Assembly: GCA_031963405.1 (NCBI GenBank)
Contig: JASSUJ010000001.1
Location: 2,232,001 to 2,296,000 of the forward strand
Direction: 5' to 3'
Source of the DNA: JASSUD01 sp031963405
GTDB lineage: Bacteria > Pseudomonadota > Gammaproteobacteria > Burkholderiales > Burkholderiaceae
Length of the DNA: 64,000 bases
Positions 43,765 to 53,647 of the stretch are shown here, piece by piece. The stretch's first letter is position 1. Every line of letters begins with the position of its first letter. The position numbers and the translations under genes were made by a program. A model generated the notes under the pieces. It saw only the letters and a program-made list of their open reading frames with translations. It searched no databases and was not told where the DNA came from.

Positions 43765-43790
43765 AGGTTCAAATCCTCTCACCCCGACCA
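43765..43790 (+). other. Prophage attachment site, right core (attR)
   Basis: A 26-base copy of the tRNA-Pro 3' end with one change (CCTCTCACCCC for CCTCTCGCCCC) marks the right limit. The element between the cores is about 40.9 kb. Confidence 0.92.
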
Positions 43791-44827
43791 ATAAAATCAA
43801 TGTTCTTAGCCCATTGGGGACTGAGCGCTCTAATCTCCACTTTAAATTTTGAGTAGAAAAGAGCCTTAAGAGAGAGACTTCACCTCAGTGAGTCTAACCC
43901 CCCTGCAGATGTCAAAGCGGCTGCTCGTGCCCGCCACAATTTCCTTCCATTTTAGCCAAAATACTTGGCGTCAATTCAAACTTTAACCTTAGTGCGAATA
44001 CTTGTAAGCGTAGCGTCTTCGACCGCTACATATTCGATAGAGCGTTTCTATGTACGGCTAATCTCAAATACCTAAGATAGCTTTGGTAAGGGCGCAGCTG
44101 CTTCTGTCTGTTTCAAAATACGGATGATTTCGTTTTCTAAAAGTCTTGATCTCTTCGCGTAAAACTTCCTCTTTTAGAGGTTGAAGAAAATTCTATTTTT
44201 AATTCCTATTAATTTGCGGGGGAATTATCGTTTGCTGGTTACAGAGAATACTTCAGGTTTTTACTTAGAGAAATTGAAGGGACAATCCTTATACTGATGA
44301 GAGCTTTCTTGCTAATCTTATTTTGTATAAGGAAAAATAAAGATGTCGGCCTACGGGAGGCTGAACACAGCAATCCCAACGTATTTCTCCGCGGACTGCA
44401 ATTCCCCTGAATACAAAGAAAAAACAGAGCAATCGCCATATTCCGCAGCTGTAAAGCAGCTAAGAAAGAAAGGCAGAATCGTTAGCTGCGTCAAGCCAAT
44501 TTAAGCGGCGCACCGATCATCCGCCGTAAATTCATGCTGTTTTTTGCTTACAGCCTTACGCTCCTTCTGCTAGGGGAGGGATGCCTTGGTGGTTCTGGAT
44601 GTGAGCTTGTCCCACTAACGCATGCGTTTTTAACGCTCTAAACATTGCAACAAGCATTTTTAGCTTCAAAATTGGGTGTGCGCCAAACTAGAAAAAACAC
44701 AATTTTACAAAGTAGAAGATGAAGCAAGCTGTATAGAAAATTATCAAGATAAGACGATTAGCCCTAGAAGAATTTGTGGAAATCCGCTCTTCTCGGTACA
44801 GAAAAATATCTTAATAGGGAAGGAAGC
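43791..44827. other. Gene-poor spacer with a degenerate duplicated segment
   Basis: No gene is supported over about 1 kb. The part at 44042-44132 is a diverged copy of 46862-46951 (shared GTTTCTATG, TTGGTAAGGGC, GCTTCTG), and more similarity continues on both sides. Both copies lie upstream of an orphan gene, so they may be decayed coding DNA or a duplicated control region. Confidence 0.5.
44042..44132. repeat. Degenerate direct repeat, copy 1
   Basis: Aligned by eye with 46862-46951 at roughly two thirds identity; blocks GCGTTTCTATG, CTTTGGTAAGGGC and GCTTCTGTCT are clearest. Confidence 0.5.
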
Positions 44828-45958
44828 ATGGGTAATTTTTTCAGTGCATCAAGCGCAACAAATGGTCAAAATCCTGCTTCCTTATATACGAGGCAGCAGC
44901 GCAGCGAGAGCATAACTAGCGCTACACCCCTCATTAGACATCAATCGCCTCAGATAGACGATCCGAGCTCTTTCTTTGAACAATCTCAGCAGCCTGAAAG
45001 ACCCCAAAGCCAGCACACCCTAACTGGAATGCTACAAAGCGCAGAGCAAGATAACCCACGTTTAACAGGCTATACGGAAATATTTACAGGGCCATATGCG
45101 CCGATTCATGACTATCTAATCCATCGTGCTGTTTTGATTGAACAGACGATAAAAAAACTATATGAAGCTCTCGAAGCAGATATCAAGCGTAATGCTGTTA
45201 AAGAAAAGGAAATTAAGGAAACGATAGATTCTGGATTTTGCCTTTTTGATGAGATCTTGCAGTTTAAAGAAGTGCTATTCCCAGAAGTACAGACAGTCAT
45301 TCATAAACTAAGAATAGATTCATATAAAGAAAATGCAGTTGAAAACTTAAATATAATAAAAAGACAGCTAATTGAACAACATGTACGCATAGCAAAAAAT
45401 CTTCCACTATCTCAATCTGAGTGGATTAACTATTACAATTATTTATTAGATTCTATCGCTCGTATTATTCCACTTGTCGCCGTTATGCTAGTAGTGAAAT
45501 CTGTACTGCCAGTATATGCAATAGTGGGTAGTGCTCTTACCGCAGAACTTATCTGTTTTCTTATTAAAGTTTTTATGGAGAGAGAGAAACTTCAAGGTAA
45601 TAATAAAAATATGTATCTTAAAGAGCTTGAAAAGCTATGTACAAATACTATTTCTACATTGAATAAAACTGCATATAAAGTAAATTTTATTAAAATACAG
45701 AGAGAAACACCACAGGTTCAGCATGAACAGATGGCAGCCACAGAGCAACATTTTCTCAATACCGCGCCTACATTGCCATTAGAAGAAATTTCTATGGATG
45801 ACTTGATTTATACCATTATAAGCAAAAATCCTAATTCTGCTTCAAAAGCACATCGGGTAGCTATCAAAAACTGGCTTAAAGAGACTCCGTCGTCAGAGGT
45901 AGCGCCCGGACCGTCTAATCCAGGCTTGACCTCGGCAGTTTTCGCTGAACATGCATAA
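44828..45958 (+). CDS. Orphan membrane protein with N-myristoylation-like start
   Basis: The 376 residues begin MGNFFSASSA, which fits the eukaryotic N-myristoylation rule (Gly2, Ser6). ATG 44828 is fixed by AAGGAAGC just before it. A Ser/Gln-rich disordered region (1-75) is followed by helices (90-200), a strong double membrane segment at about 209-250 (IARIIPLVAVMLVVKSVLPV, AIVGSALTAELICFLIKVFM) and a further helical part. No family is recognised. Composition and architecture suggest a secreted effector acting at a host membrane; that is inference. Confidence 0.75.
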   Translation: MGNFFSASSATNGQNPASLYTRQQRSESITSATPLIRHQSPQIDDPSSFFEQSQQPERPQSQHTLTGMLQSAEQDNPRLTGYTEIFTGPYAPIHDYLIHRAVLIEQTIKKLYEALEADIKRNAVKEKEIKETIDSGFCLFDEILQFKEVLFPEVQTVIHKLRIDSYKENAVENLNIIKRQLIEQHVRIAKNLPLSQSEWINYYNYLLDSIARIIPLVAVMLVVKSVLPVYAIVGSALTAELICFLIKVFMEREKLQGNNKNMYLKELEKLCTNTISTLNKTAYKVNFIKIQRETPQVQHEQMAATEQHFLNTAPTLPLEEISMDDLIYTIISKNPNSASKAHRVAIKNWLKETPSSEVAPGPSNPGLTSAVFAEHA

Positions 45959-46161
45959 CACGTGGAAAATATTTTCAAAGCCATTTTCTGATTCTATTTG
46001 CTGCGCCTTACTTACATCCACTTTAATAATATAAATTTAAAAATAATAGCGCTGGAAATGGTAATCCCCCCTTAAATAAAGTAGCCAAATATTCTTCTCT
46101 TCATTTTGAGACATATATAAAAAAACTCCCTGCGTCAGGAATTAATACAATTTTAATTGAA

Positions 46162-46575
46162 TTGTCAAATGTATGGCTTTTCTTGTCAGAAAATAATATC
46201 GCTAAGTTAATTGAATTGGTTAGAGAATATTTGCCCCGGGCAAATAAAAGAGAAGAAATATTCAATAAAATGATAGATAATCTGGGCGAAAGTCCTACAA
46301 AAACTAAAGAAGAGCGATCTCTAATTATTGAATTTATTGCGCCGTATCTAAACCATGAAAAAGTACCTTTATCTACATTGATTCTCTTAACAGGAAAATG
46401 GAAGAATTTATCTGGGCAGGAACAATTAATCTCTCTTAATTGGATAGGGAAATATCTATCTAAAAATAAATCTCCAGAATTACTAGCCGCTATCAAAAAT
46501 AATCTAAATTATTTATATAAAAAACAAGCGCAGCCTGAAGCGCAGTGGCTGCTTAAGCTAGCTAATTTCAAATGA
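46162..46575 (+). pseudogene. C-terminal remnant of a helical orphan gene
   Basis: The frame stays open about 150 bases upstream of 46162 but lacks any ATG or GTG; only TTG 46162 could start it and no ribosome site is present. The 137 residues are helical (AKLIELVREYLPRANKREEI, LIILLT-like segments, SPELLAAIKNNLNYLYKKQA). It may be the surviving 3' end of a solenoid-type gene related in style to 47573-49498. Confidence 0.45.
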
Positions 46576-47572
46576 ACGCTATTAAGCCTTTGCGTGGATT
46601 GGGGCATATGGTAAATCGTTTGGACTGATATGGATGGGAAGACAAAAGCCCATTATGGGCAAGGAGTGAGTCACGGTAGCTATATTATGCGCTAGGCTTA
46701 CATAGCCGCTGCGCGCGTGCCTGCGACGAGAGATACACCTTTTCTTTCTCTTCTACCTCTATCTTGATACCTTGCTTGCTATAAATTGCTCTACGCGGTA
46801 GCGGAAACATTTTGTGGCAATTCAATCCTTAGCGCGATTTGATAGCGCCACGTGCGCTAGCACGTTTCTATGAGCTGCTAATTCCATATTTTCAGCTAAT
46901 CTTGGTAAGGGCATTATTGCTTCTGCCTACTTAAAAATATAGATAATTCTGCATTTCTGAAAAACGAGGTTGTTGTAGTTAGATATTTCCCTTTTCTTAT
47001 TAAAGAAAATGCTGTTTTTAAATCTCACTGTTGTGCGGTAGGGTTCCCGTTCGAGCGTTAATATTAGTCGGCTTGAGAAAGGGCTTATATGAGATTGATA
47101 GTATTGATTTAATGCGTTAAATGATTTTATTGAATCCAAATTAATCCGTTTTTTGCCTTTTGTATCGTCTAGCGATAAGAATCAATGAGTATTAAGGTAC
47201 TCTTGCCGAAAGCGAGTGTTAAAGCTCTGACTTTGGCATTGCCGGTACGTGCAAAACGTCGCCAGCGAAATTCCCATTTTCTTGCAGATTTCTTCTGCCC
47301 ATATTTCCACCTTCGTTTTCCTCAGCGCAAACATGCTTTGCGCTTCTTTAGTTTAGGGACGAATCAGTACCGCAGCCGTGCGTTTGCGATGTGTAGACCT
47401 GGTTTAAAACTGATGTTAAGTTATAAACCTATAGCTCAGTGTGATGCTGAGAATGAGAGAAAGTTTAGGATATATTTTAAAGCGCTACTGCACGCTCGTC
47501 GCAATTTGAGGGCATGCCCTAAGGCGATAGAAAAATTTTATTGGATCGATACCAAATCGAAAGGATTCAGAA
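46576..47572. other. Gene-poor spacer with repeat copy 2
   Basis: Holds the second copy of the degenerate repeat (46862-46951). A 142-codon frame at 47185 has poor composition, overlaps the next gene and is not called. Nothing else is supported. Confidence 0.45.
46862..46951. repeat. Degenerate direct repeat, copy 2
   Basis: Partner of 44042-44132; shares CGTTTCTATG, CTTGGTAAGGGC and GCTTCTGCCT. Confidence 0.5.
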
Positions 47573-49498
47573 ATGGTTGCATTGAGTGGGATTGCTTCGA
47601 CACAGGTTGGTAGCAAAAATTATATAAACTCTTCGAGCTCGCCAGACCTATATTCAGAGAAAGAACAACAAGAAGAATTGGATCGCACAGATACTTTGGC
47701 TGTAAAAAACTTTGCTAAATTAAAGAATTTTTATAAAAAAGAAATACAGGAAATTGCAAATAAATTTTTGATATATTTTAATGATGCTAAATTTTTTGAC
47801 AATCAGACTACGCTAGAAAAAATAGCGCTCAAATTAGATGGCATGAGTTTAATTACTCATTCAGGGCCTCGGATATCGAAATTTTCCCAAGATTTTTTTT
47901 GTTCTTTAAAAGAAGGTAGATTACGCCAATATCACCCTATATCTAAAATGGCAGAGGCCATTTTAAGAGAAAGGCCAGATTTTCATGTCATAAAAAAATT
48001 TTTTAAATTAACTGAGTTAACTAAGTGTAATGAATTAAAAGCAACCATCGTTGGGTTTTTAGCTTTGTTTGCAGGAAAAGAAACTTGGGCAGGTTATATA
48101 AAAGAAAATGGCGAGTCAGAAGAGGCGCTGCTGAGGCGTGTAGCAATCAATTTACTGCACTTCGCAAATGATCAAAGCCAGGAAATATCAAAACCTATAT
48201 TGGACTTTGCGACTCATTTAAATGACTTGAAAGGGCGAGAAAATCAGCAAACATTAGAAATAGCGGCAGTGATTTTGGCTGTAGAAAATTTTTTGAAGCT
48301 GAAACTTTCGTCAGCTACAAGCATGACAGAGACAGACGTCACACAATTTAAAAATACTGTCTTAGCTTATTTGCAAACAGATAATGCACCTGAAGAAAAA
48401 CAGAAAGAAGTATTCGAATCATTTTTAAAGCGCTTCGTCAATACGGCAGACGAGGCAGCATCAAAATCTCTGCGCGATCTGCTTACTTGTTTGGACCAAG
48501 CAAAAGTGTGGCAAGGCCATTGGCTATCAGACTCCCTAACAGCTGTTTTGGCAGAGAAGGCCTTTGCGGACTTAGTGAGGGCAAGTCAGAAAAAAAATAA
48601 AGATAAAAGGTCTGACATGGAGAAGCTTGCGTTAAAGCTCTCATTTTTGTTAGAAAGCAAAGAAGTTTCGATAGAAGATGGCTCGCTGAAAAGACAAGCC
48701 AATCACTTAGTGTCTCGCTTATACGATCAGCAGACAGGAAGGCTGAAGGCGACTATCCCAGAAACCATCAAGCCTGTAATGAATTTTTTGGATGTTCTCG
48801 TTAAATCGAGGCAGTGGAAAAATCAGAACGCGAATGCCTTAGTATTAGATGCAGCAGATGTGATTGTAGCTTTAAGAGATTTTTTAGCACTTGAAATCTC
48901 GGTAGAGTCAGAAATGACGAAACAAGAAATAAAAGATATTAAAGAAGATCTTTTAGCCTACTTGAAAACAGAAAACGCATCTAAGGCATACGAGGAAAAG
49001 CTAGTTCCGTATTTGGAATACTATTTAATAAAACTCGCCGTGATGAAAGATAAGGCGATATCACAACCTGCATATTATCTTTTGACTTGCTTAAATAAAT
49101 CAGAGGTATGGAAGAATTACGAGATATCGAACAGAGCAAAGGCTTTGTTGAGAGAAAAAGCCATATCACCTTTCATATCACAGCTCAATAACTTAGAAGA
49201 AGTGAAATCCCAACGCATAATTATAGAAGGCCTTCAAGTTTTTTTAGCAGACGAAGAGACATGGAGCAAGGGATTTAAGCAGCTTATAAGTATCAGATCA
49301 GACATAGAAAAAGAGATGAGGTCTTTGCTAGAAAGAGAGTTAGCTCATTTGAAAAACCACTCAAGCAAGAGGGCATCGGAATTAGTCACTGACCTTTTAA
49401 AACTTGTAATCAATGAAGATAAATGGAAAGGCCATTCAGCGAGAACGATGGCAGAGAATATTCTAGGCGCAGCAAATTCCAATTTGATCGAAGAGTAA
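47573..49498 (+). CDS. Orphan alpha-solenoid-like repeat protein
   Basis: The 641 residues are predicted almost all helical. A unit of about 190 residues is duplicated: 205-335 (ISKPILDFATHLND, AVILAVENFLKLKLS, NTVLAYLQTDNAP, LRDLLTCLDQAKVWQGH) aligns with 396-530 (TIKPVMNFLDVLVK, DVIVALRDFLALEIS, EDLLAYLKTENAS, AYYLLTCLNKSEVWKNY). A short L-x6-W-[KQ]-x motif recurs at about W313, W415, W513 and W618. This resembles HEAT/ARM-style scaffolds, which bind proteins. AAAGGATT precedes the ATG. No family is recognised; a role as host-directed effector is speculative. Confidence 0.78.
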   Translation: MVALSGIASTQVGSKNYINSSSSPDLYSEKEQQEELDRTDTLAVKNFAKLKNFYKKEIQEIANKFLIYFNDAKFFDNQTTLEKIALKLDGMSLITHSGPRISKFSQDFFCSLKEGRLRQYHPISKMAEAILRERPDFHVIKKFFKLTELTKCNELKATIVGFLALFAGKETWAGYIKENGESEEALLRRVAINLLHFANDQSQEISKPILDFATHLNDLKGRENQQTLEIAAVILAVENFLKLKLSSATSMTETDVTQFKNTVLAYLQTDNAPEEKQKEVFESFLKRFVNTADEAASKSLRDLLTCLDQAKVWQGHWLSDSLTAVLAEKAFADLVRASQKKNKDKRSDMEKLALKLSFLLESKEVSIEDGSLKRQANHLVSRLYDQQTGRLKATIPETIKPVMNFLDVLVKSRQWKNQNANALVLDAADVIVALRDFLALEISVESEMTKQEIKDIKEDLLAYLKTENASKAYEEKLVPYLEYYLIKLAVMKDKAISQPAYYLLTCLNKSEVWKNYEISNRAKALLREKAISPFISQLNNLEEVKSQRIIIEGLQVFLADEETWSKGFKQLISIRSDIEKEMRSLLERELAHLKNHSSKRASELVTDLLKLVINEDKWKGHSARTMAENILGAANSNLIEE

Positions 49499-49521
49499 AA
49501 CCTTACCTTGTGGTGGAGTTG

Positions 49522-49548
49522 CCCGTTTTAATTGAGGCCAGACCCTAT
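49522..49548. repeat. Solo arm of the 1562-1768 palindrome family
   Basis: CCCGTTTTAATTGAGGCCAG matches the right arm at 1742-1768 at about 23 of 27 positions. No opposite arm was found nearby. It abuts the stop codon of the fragment at 49548. Confidence 0.55.
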
Positions 49549-49793
49549 TAAACCAGCGCGTTGGTACCCGGCAGATAATCTGTCGGGTTATCTATTTTGT
49601 ACGCTGCAGTGCCTTTGCCAATCTCATTTTCTGCTGTGGGCAAGCGTAGTCTAATTTCCGCTTTTGCAGAATTTCTAACCATTGCATAGAGCAACATTTC
49701 ATCCTTACTGCTATCCACCATGCCTGAAGCCGCGCCGTAAAGCGTGCAAAAAGAAAGGCCGAGTTTGTTATTGTGATTGGAAAGTGGATTGCA
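49548..49793 (-). pseudogene. C-terminal fragment of an unknown gene
   Basis: The minus-strand frame between a TAG and a TAA reads like real protein (LYGAASGMVDSSKDEMLLYA, AEIRLRLPTAENEIGKGTAA, NPTDYLPGTNALV) but has no start. It is presumably the truncated end of a gene whose 5' part is lost. The hairpin 49567-49587 lies within it. Confidence 0.4.
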
Positions 49794-50322
49794 CTATCAA
49801 GCGAAGCAATCTCTGCGAATCGCCTATGTTGTCTAAGAAGGTACTTTAGTCAGTTATAAGATTGCGTTTCGCCCACCCCGTGAAATATCTCAATATATTC
49901 ACAAATACTGTGCATAACTCAGTTGAAAAGTATTTCCTAACTTTGCTAAAGCTCGGCAGGATAAAGCTATTTTTGAATTGATCAAATTTCTGGCAAATGG
50001 CCTTTATGCAATCTTTTAGCGTTCTGAGAAGGGACATCCTGTTGTGCTAGGTGTTGCTAGTGGGCTTTTTTCGGGGATTCCGAGGAATCCCCGTCAGAGT
50101 GCAGGAGCCAGAGGTTAAACTCTTCTTGTTTTCTTGCTGCCTTCCCAGTCAGCTTTCTTTGCCTCCTTCGTAAAAATAAAAGGCCTCTTTAATTTTTCGC
50201 GTAAGGATGGCTGGGTATGGGTGCGTACTCTCTTTGCTCGTGCCTCTTGCTTTCTCTATGCTAGAAAGCGCCTCTTATTAGGGCGTAATACATCTTTACT
50301 TTGGCAGGTTTTGATAATTCGC
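49794..50322. other. Gene-poor stretch with a perfect hairpin
   Basis: CGGGGATTC-CGAG-GAATCCCCG at 50072-50093 is a perfect 9-bp stem, but T residues precede it and do not follow it, so it is not a plain terminator. A 63-codon minus frame at 49846 could be another gene piece. Nothing else is supported. Confidence 0.4.
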
Positions 50323-51690
50323 TCATACACTGCCTCTTCTTATTTCGTCCTCGGATGGGGTGTGTTTCTTGAAGTCACTGAGAGAAAAGCGCCGTAGATT
50401 TTGGGCCGTACATGCAGAATCAAATATCTTATGCTGATCCGTTTTTGTTCGATCAGAATAGACTTGACTTACCGCTTCCAGAAGACCTTGATGGTCCTTC
50501 GTCCAGCGCATACGTTGTATTCTGTCCCAATCGGGGATTTTTGACTTGAATACATTAAAAGAAAAGGGGGGGAGCCCTTTCTCCTCACATTGAGCACTAA
50601 ATATTTTATGCTGATCCAATCTTGTTAGCTTGGGATGAGCCTTGAGTACAGCTTCAAGTATATTTTGACACTGCTTTGTCTGTAGCACCTGGTTTTTCCT
50701 GTGCACAGGGAGAATTTTTTTTCGGAATGAAGTAAAAGACATGCGGCGCAGCCCTTGCTTGTCGCATTGCTCTATAAACTCCTCATATTGCTTTGGTCTT
50801 TCCAAATGGGAGGGGTTTTTGGTCACAGCGTTACAGAGATCTTGATGCTCCTGCGTCCATCTTAGTGATTGGTCTCTCCCCGATTTTAATAATTCAGCGC
50901 TTATGCTCTCATTTTCTTCTGCTCTTTCAGGCGCATGAGTGGAAAGCGCAGAACGATGATGTTCCGGCCCACTTTCCAAATTCATTTCAATATTTTGATT
51001 GTCTTCTTTAGAAGAAAATTGCAATGCTTGTGCAAAGTGGCTAATTAGATGGGTCTCTGCTGGGTAAGCACTATTTGCTTGAATTCCAGGTATTTGAGAG
51101 AGCGCAGCCTCCCAGTTGCCAGTAGAAGTTTCACTTTCAGGGTTTCTATTCCATTGAGTATGCTCAACTGGCTCATCAAATAAAACAGCCTCAATCATTC
51201 GAATTTTGCGAAAAGACTGTGCTTCCTCTTTTTTTACATGTTCAATCGAATTAATGAGTTTTTGCCTTAATGCAGGTTCCTGTTGGACTTGTTTCCTTAA
51301 AAAACCAAATATTTCTGGCGAGTAAGCAAGAAATAAAAGCTTAAAGAGAGCCGCTTTTGTTACCGCTTGATCATCATAATTTGCATCACATAGTAGATTT
51401 AATTGGTGCAAGGCAAACGTATTTAAATTAATAAACGATCTGGCCAAATGCTCACGATATTCCTGAGGAACTATCCGTTGTAGAAGGTGTAATTTCAAAG
51501 CGAGTGGCTCTATCCATGTGTTATTTTGCATAGCAATCAACGCTTCAAAGAAGGCTTGCTGGTCAGATAAATTCAGTTGATTTTCTATTGTTTTTTGAAT
51601 TTCATGGGGCAGTGAATAAGAAGAGGGCGCTAAAGATTGCTGAGCATAGGACGAAGAAGAGAGATCAATATAAGGCGGTAAACGGTACAT
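50323..51690 (-). CDS. Orphan protein with three tandem 60-residue C-terminal repeats
   Basis: The 455 residues begin with a Ser/Tyr-rich start and a helical domain (about 25-170), then a linker of low complexity (175-270). Three repeats follow at about 274-332, 333-392 and 393-455, with the pattern RWT-x2-HQ-x-L-x2-AV, DQHKIF, C-x3-GL-x3-SF-x3-K. They resemble small Myb/SANT- or homeodomain-like helical modules by pattern only. No family is recognised. DNA or protein binding, perhaps in a host cell, is inference. Confidence 0.75.
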   Translation of the reverse strand: MYRLPPYIDLSSSSYAQQSLAPSSYSLPHEIQKTIENQLNLSDQQAFFEALIAMQNNTWIEPLALKLHLLQRIVPQEYREHLARSFINLNTFALHQLNLLCDANYDDQAVTKAALFKLLFLAYSPEIFGFLRKQVQQEPALRQKLINSIEHVKKEEAQSFRKIRMIEAVLFDEPVEHTQWNRNPESETSTGNWEAALSQIPGIQANSAYPAETHLISHFAQALQFSSKEDNQNIEMNLESGPEHHRSALSTHAPERAEENESISAELLKSGRDQSLRWTQEHQDLCNAVTKNPSHLERPKQYEEFIEQCDKQGLRRMSFTSFRKKILPVHRKNQVLQTKQCQNILEAVLKAHPKLTRLDQHKIFSAQCEEKGLPPFSFNVFKSKIPDWDRIQRMRWTKDHQGLLEAVSQVYSDRTKTDQHKIFDSACTAQNLRRFSLSDFKKHTPSEDEIRRGSV

Positions 51691-52267
51691 AAGTTTGCTT
51701 CCTTGAATTCAAGTCGATAACGCAAAACTCAGGAGTATATATTCATGAGGAAACTATTTTTTCTAGAAAAGCAATCGAAGCAATAATGGAGAAATTTTTT
51801 TGACTTTAAAGGTCAGTCTATTGCTATTTTTATTCGAAATATCATGGATTGTTTTAGGCTCAAATATCTCTTTTACAAAATGTAGATATCTTTCTAAAGT
51901 AGAGGACATGATTTTCTCTTTAAGTGCGTATAGCGCTTGCTTTAGGTGGCGGTGTAATATTTTTAGGCGCTCGTCAGATTTGCCAAGTAAGACGAAACGG
52001 TCGTCCTGGATCCGTCTGCAAAACTGGATAGTTCCATGCAAAATCGATGCGTTTAGCTTGCAGAGGGTAAGGACGGTAGGTTGGGCCGAGTTATGTTCGC
52101 CTTGGCTTTTTAGGCGACGCGCTAAATAAGTTTGGTAAAGTATGGGATTTTGTAAACAATAAAACGCGTGGCAGGTGCGGTGAGCGAATTCATAGCAGTA
52201 GAGTGGGTACGATGAATTGGCTCAATGCGGCACAGTGCGCGCTTCGCGACTAGGATGGCTCGATTTT
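51691..52267. other. Spacer before tig
   Basis: Marks the return from AT-rich accessory DNA to housekeeping DNA. A 92-codon minus frame at 51763-52041 has weak support and is not called. The tig promoter must lie here, but I could not assign its boxes with confidence. Confidence 0.4.
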
Positions 52268-53608
52268 ATGGCTCAAGTAGAATGCCTCGAAAAACTTAAA
52301 CGGCGTATCGCCCTTTCCATCACTAAGCAGGAAGTGCAGCAAGAAATTGATGCTCGCCTGCGTCAGCTGGCAAAAAAAGTTCGTATGCCCGGTTTTCGCC
52401 CCGGCAAAGTGCCTCTTAAAATGATTGCGCAGCAACATGGAGCTCAGGTTGAGAGTGAGGTGCTAAGCGACAAGATTGGCAACAGTTTTTTTGCCATCAT
52501 TCGCGAAGAAAAGCTGCAAGTCGCTGGTCAGCCACATTTTGCTCTGCAAGAAGGGGCGAGTCAGACCGATGCTTATGAATTCACTGCAACCTTTGAGGTG
52601 TATCCAGAAATTAAGCTGGGTGATATAGCCACGACGGAAATCACCAGAATGACGACGGAGATTGGTGAGACAGAAGTTGATCGTGCCCTTGAGCTATTGC
52701 GCAAGCAACACGCACACTATCATGTGCGCGGTGAAGCAACTGAGCATGGCGATGGCGGCAGCGAAGCAGCAGCGCAAGAGGGTGACCGAGTGACGGTTGA
52801 CGCTAGCGCTACGCTCGACGGTGAAAAATTTGACGGCGGTAGCGTCGAAGATTTCACTTTTGTCATCGGCCAAGGGCGTGCCTTACCTGACTTTGAAAAA
52901 GCCGCGATTGGTTTGAAAGTAGGTGAAAGCCGTACTTTTGATCTGACTTTTCCGGAAAATTATTTCGAGCAAAAAATAGCTAACAAGACCGCGCAGTTTG
53001 TCATGACGGTTAAAAAAATCGAATGGCCGCATTATCCGGAAATCGATGCAGATTTCTCGAAATCGCTAGGTATAGCTGACGGAGATGTGGCTAAGATGCG
53101 CGCTGAAATCAAAGAAAATCTTGAGCGCGAAGCGAAACGCCGCACTAAATTATTGCTCAAAGAGCAGGTCATGAAGGCACTGGTGGCGCAGGCAGAATTG
53201 GATTTGCCACAAACTTTGATTGACCAAGAGTTACAGTATTTGCTGGGCCGAGCCCGCCAAGATCTCAAGGCCCGCGGCGTTTCAGAGGCAGCAAATTTGC
53301 CGCTTTCTGAGCAAATTTTTAAAGAGCCAGCTGAGTATCGCGTCAAGCAAGGGTTGGTTTTAACTGAGCTGATTAAACAGCATGAACTGCAAGCCAAGCC
53401 TGAACAGATTCGTGCCGCAGTTGAAGAGTTAGGGAAAAGCTACAACAATCCGCAAGAAGTGATGCACTGGTATTATTCAGATAAAAAACGTTTGGCCGAA
53501 ATCGAATCGGAAGTGCTGGAATCTAACATCGTAGATTTCGTGCTTGGTCAAGCCAAGGTAAGTGATAAGCCAGTTAATTTTGAAGAATTAGCGAACGCGA
53601 GTCAGTAG
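52268..53608 (+). CDS. tig: Trigger factor
   Basis: The ribosome-bound chaperone and peptidyl-prolyl isomerase that meets new chains at the exit tunnel. The 446 residues have the ribosome-binding signature GFRPGKVPLKMI, an FKBP-like domain at about 160-245 (GDRVTVDASATLDGEKFDGG, FPENYFEQKIANKTAQFVMTV) and the helical C-terminal arms. ATG 52268 begins the conserved MAQVECLEKLKRRI; an extension to 52217 is rejected. clpP, clpX and lon follow as in related genomes. Confidence 0.97.
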   Translation: MAQVECLEKLKRRIALSITKQEVQQEIDARLRQLAKKVRMPGFRPGKVPLKMIAQQHGAQVESEVLSDKIGNSFFAIIREEKLQVAGQPHFALQEGASQTDAYEFTATFEVYPEIKLGDIATTEITRMTTEIGETEVDRALELLRKQHAHYHVRGEATEHGDGGSEAAAQEGDRVTVDASATLDGEKFDGGSVEDFTFVIGQGRALPDFEKAAIGLKVGESRTFDLTFPENYFEQKIANKTAQFVMTVKKIEWPHYPEIDADFSKSLGIADGDVAKMRAEIKENLEREAKRRTKLLLKEQVMKALVAQAELDLPQTLIDQELQYLLGRARQDLKARGVSEAANLPLSEQIFKEPAEYRVKQGLVLTELIKQHELQAKPEQIRAAVEELGKSYNNPQEVMHWYYSDKKRLAEIESEVLESNIVDFVLGQAKVSDKPVNFEELANASQ

Positions 53609-53647
53609 CCTGTAGCGCATTAGCAGGCTGTTTTGAGTAGCTCTAAT

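Noticed and set aside
47185..47613. 142-codon plus-strand frame
   Set aside because: Residue composition is unlike a real protein, it overlaps the well-supported start at 47573, and no ribosome site or family supports it.
50072..50093. Perfect 9-bp hairpin as terminator
   Set aside because: The T run precedes the stem on the plus strand and gives A on the minus strand, so neither direction has a proper U tract.
51763..52041. 92-codon minus-strand frame before tig
   Set aside because: No convincing start or family; it may be a remnant but cannot be supported.
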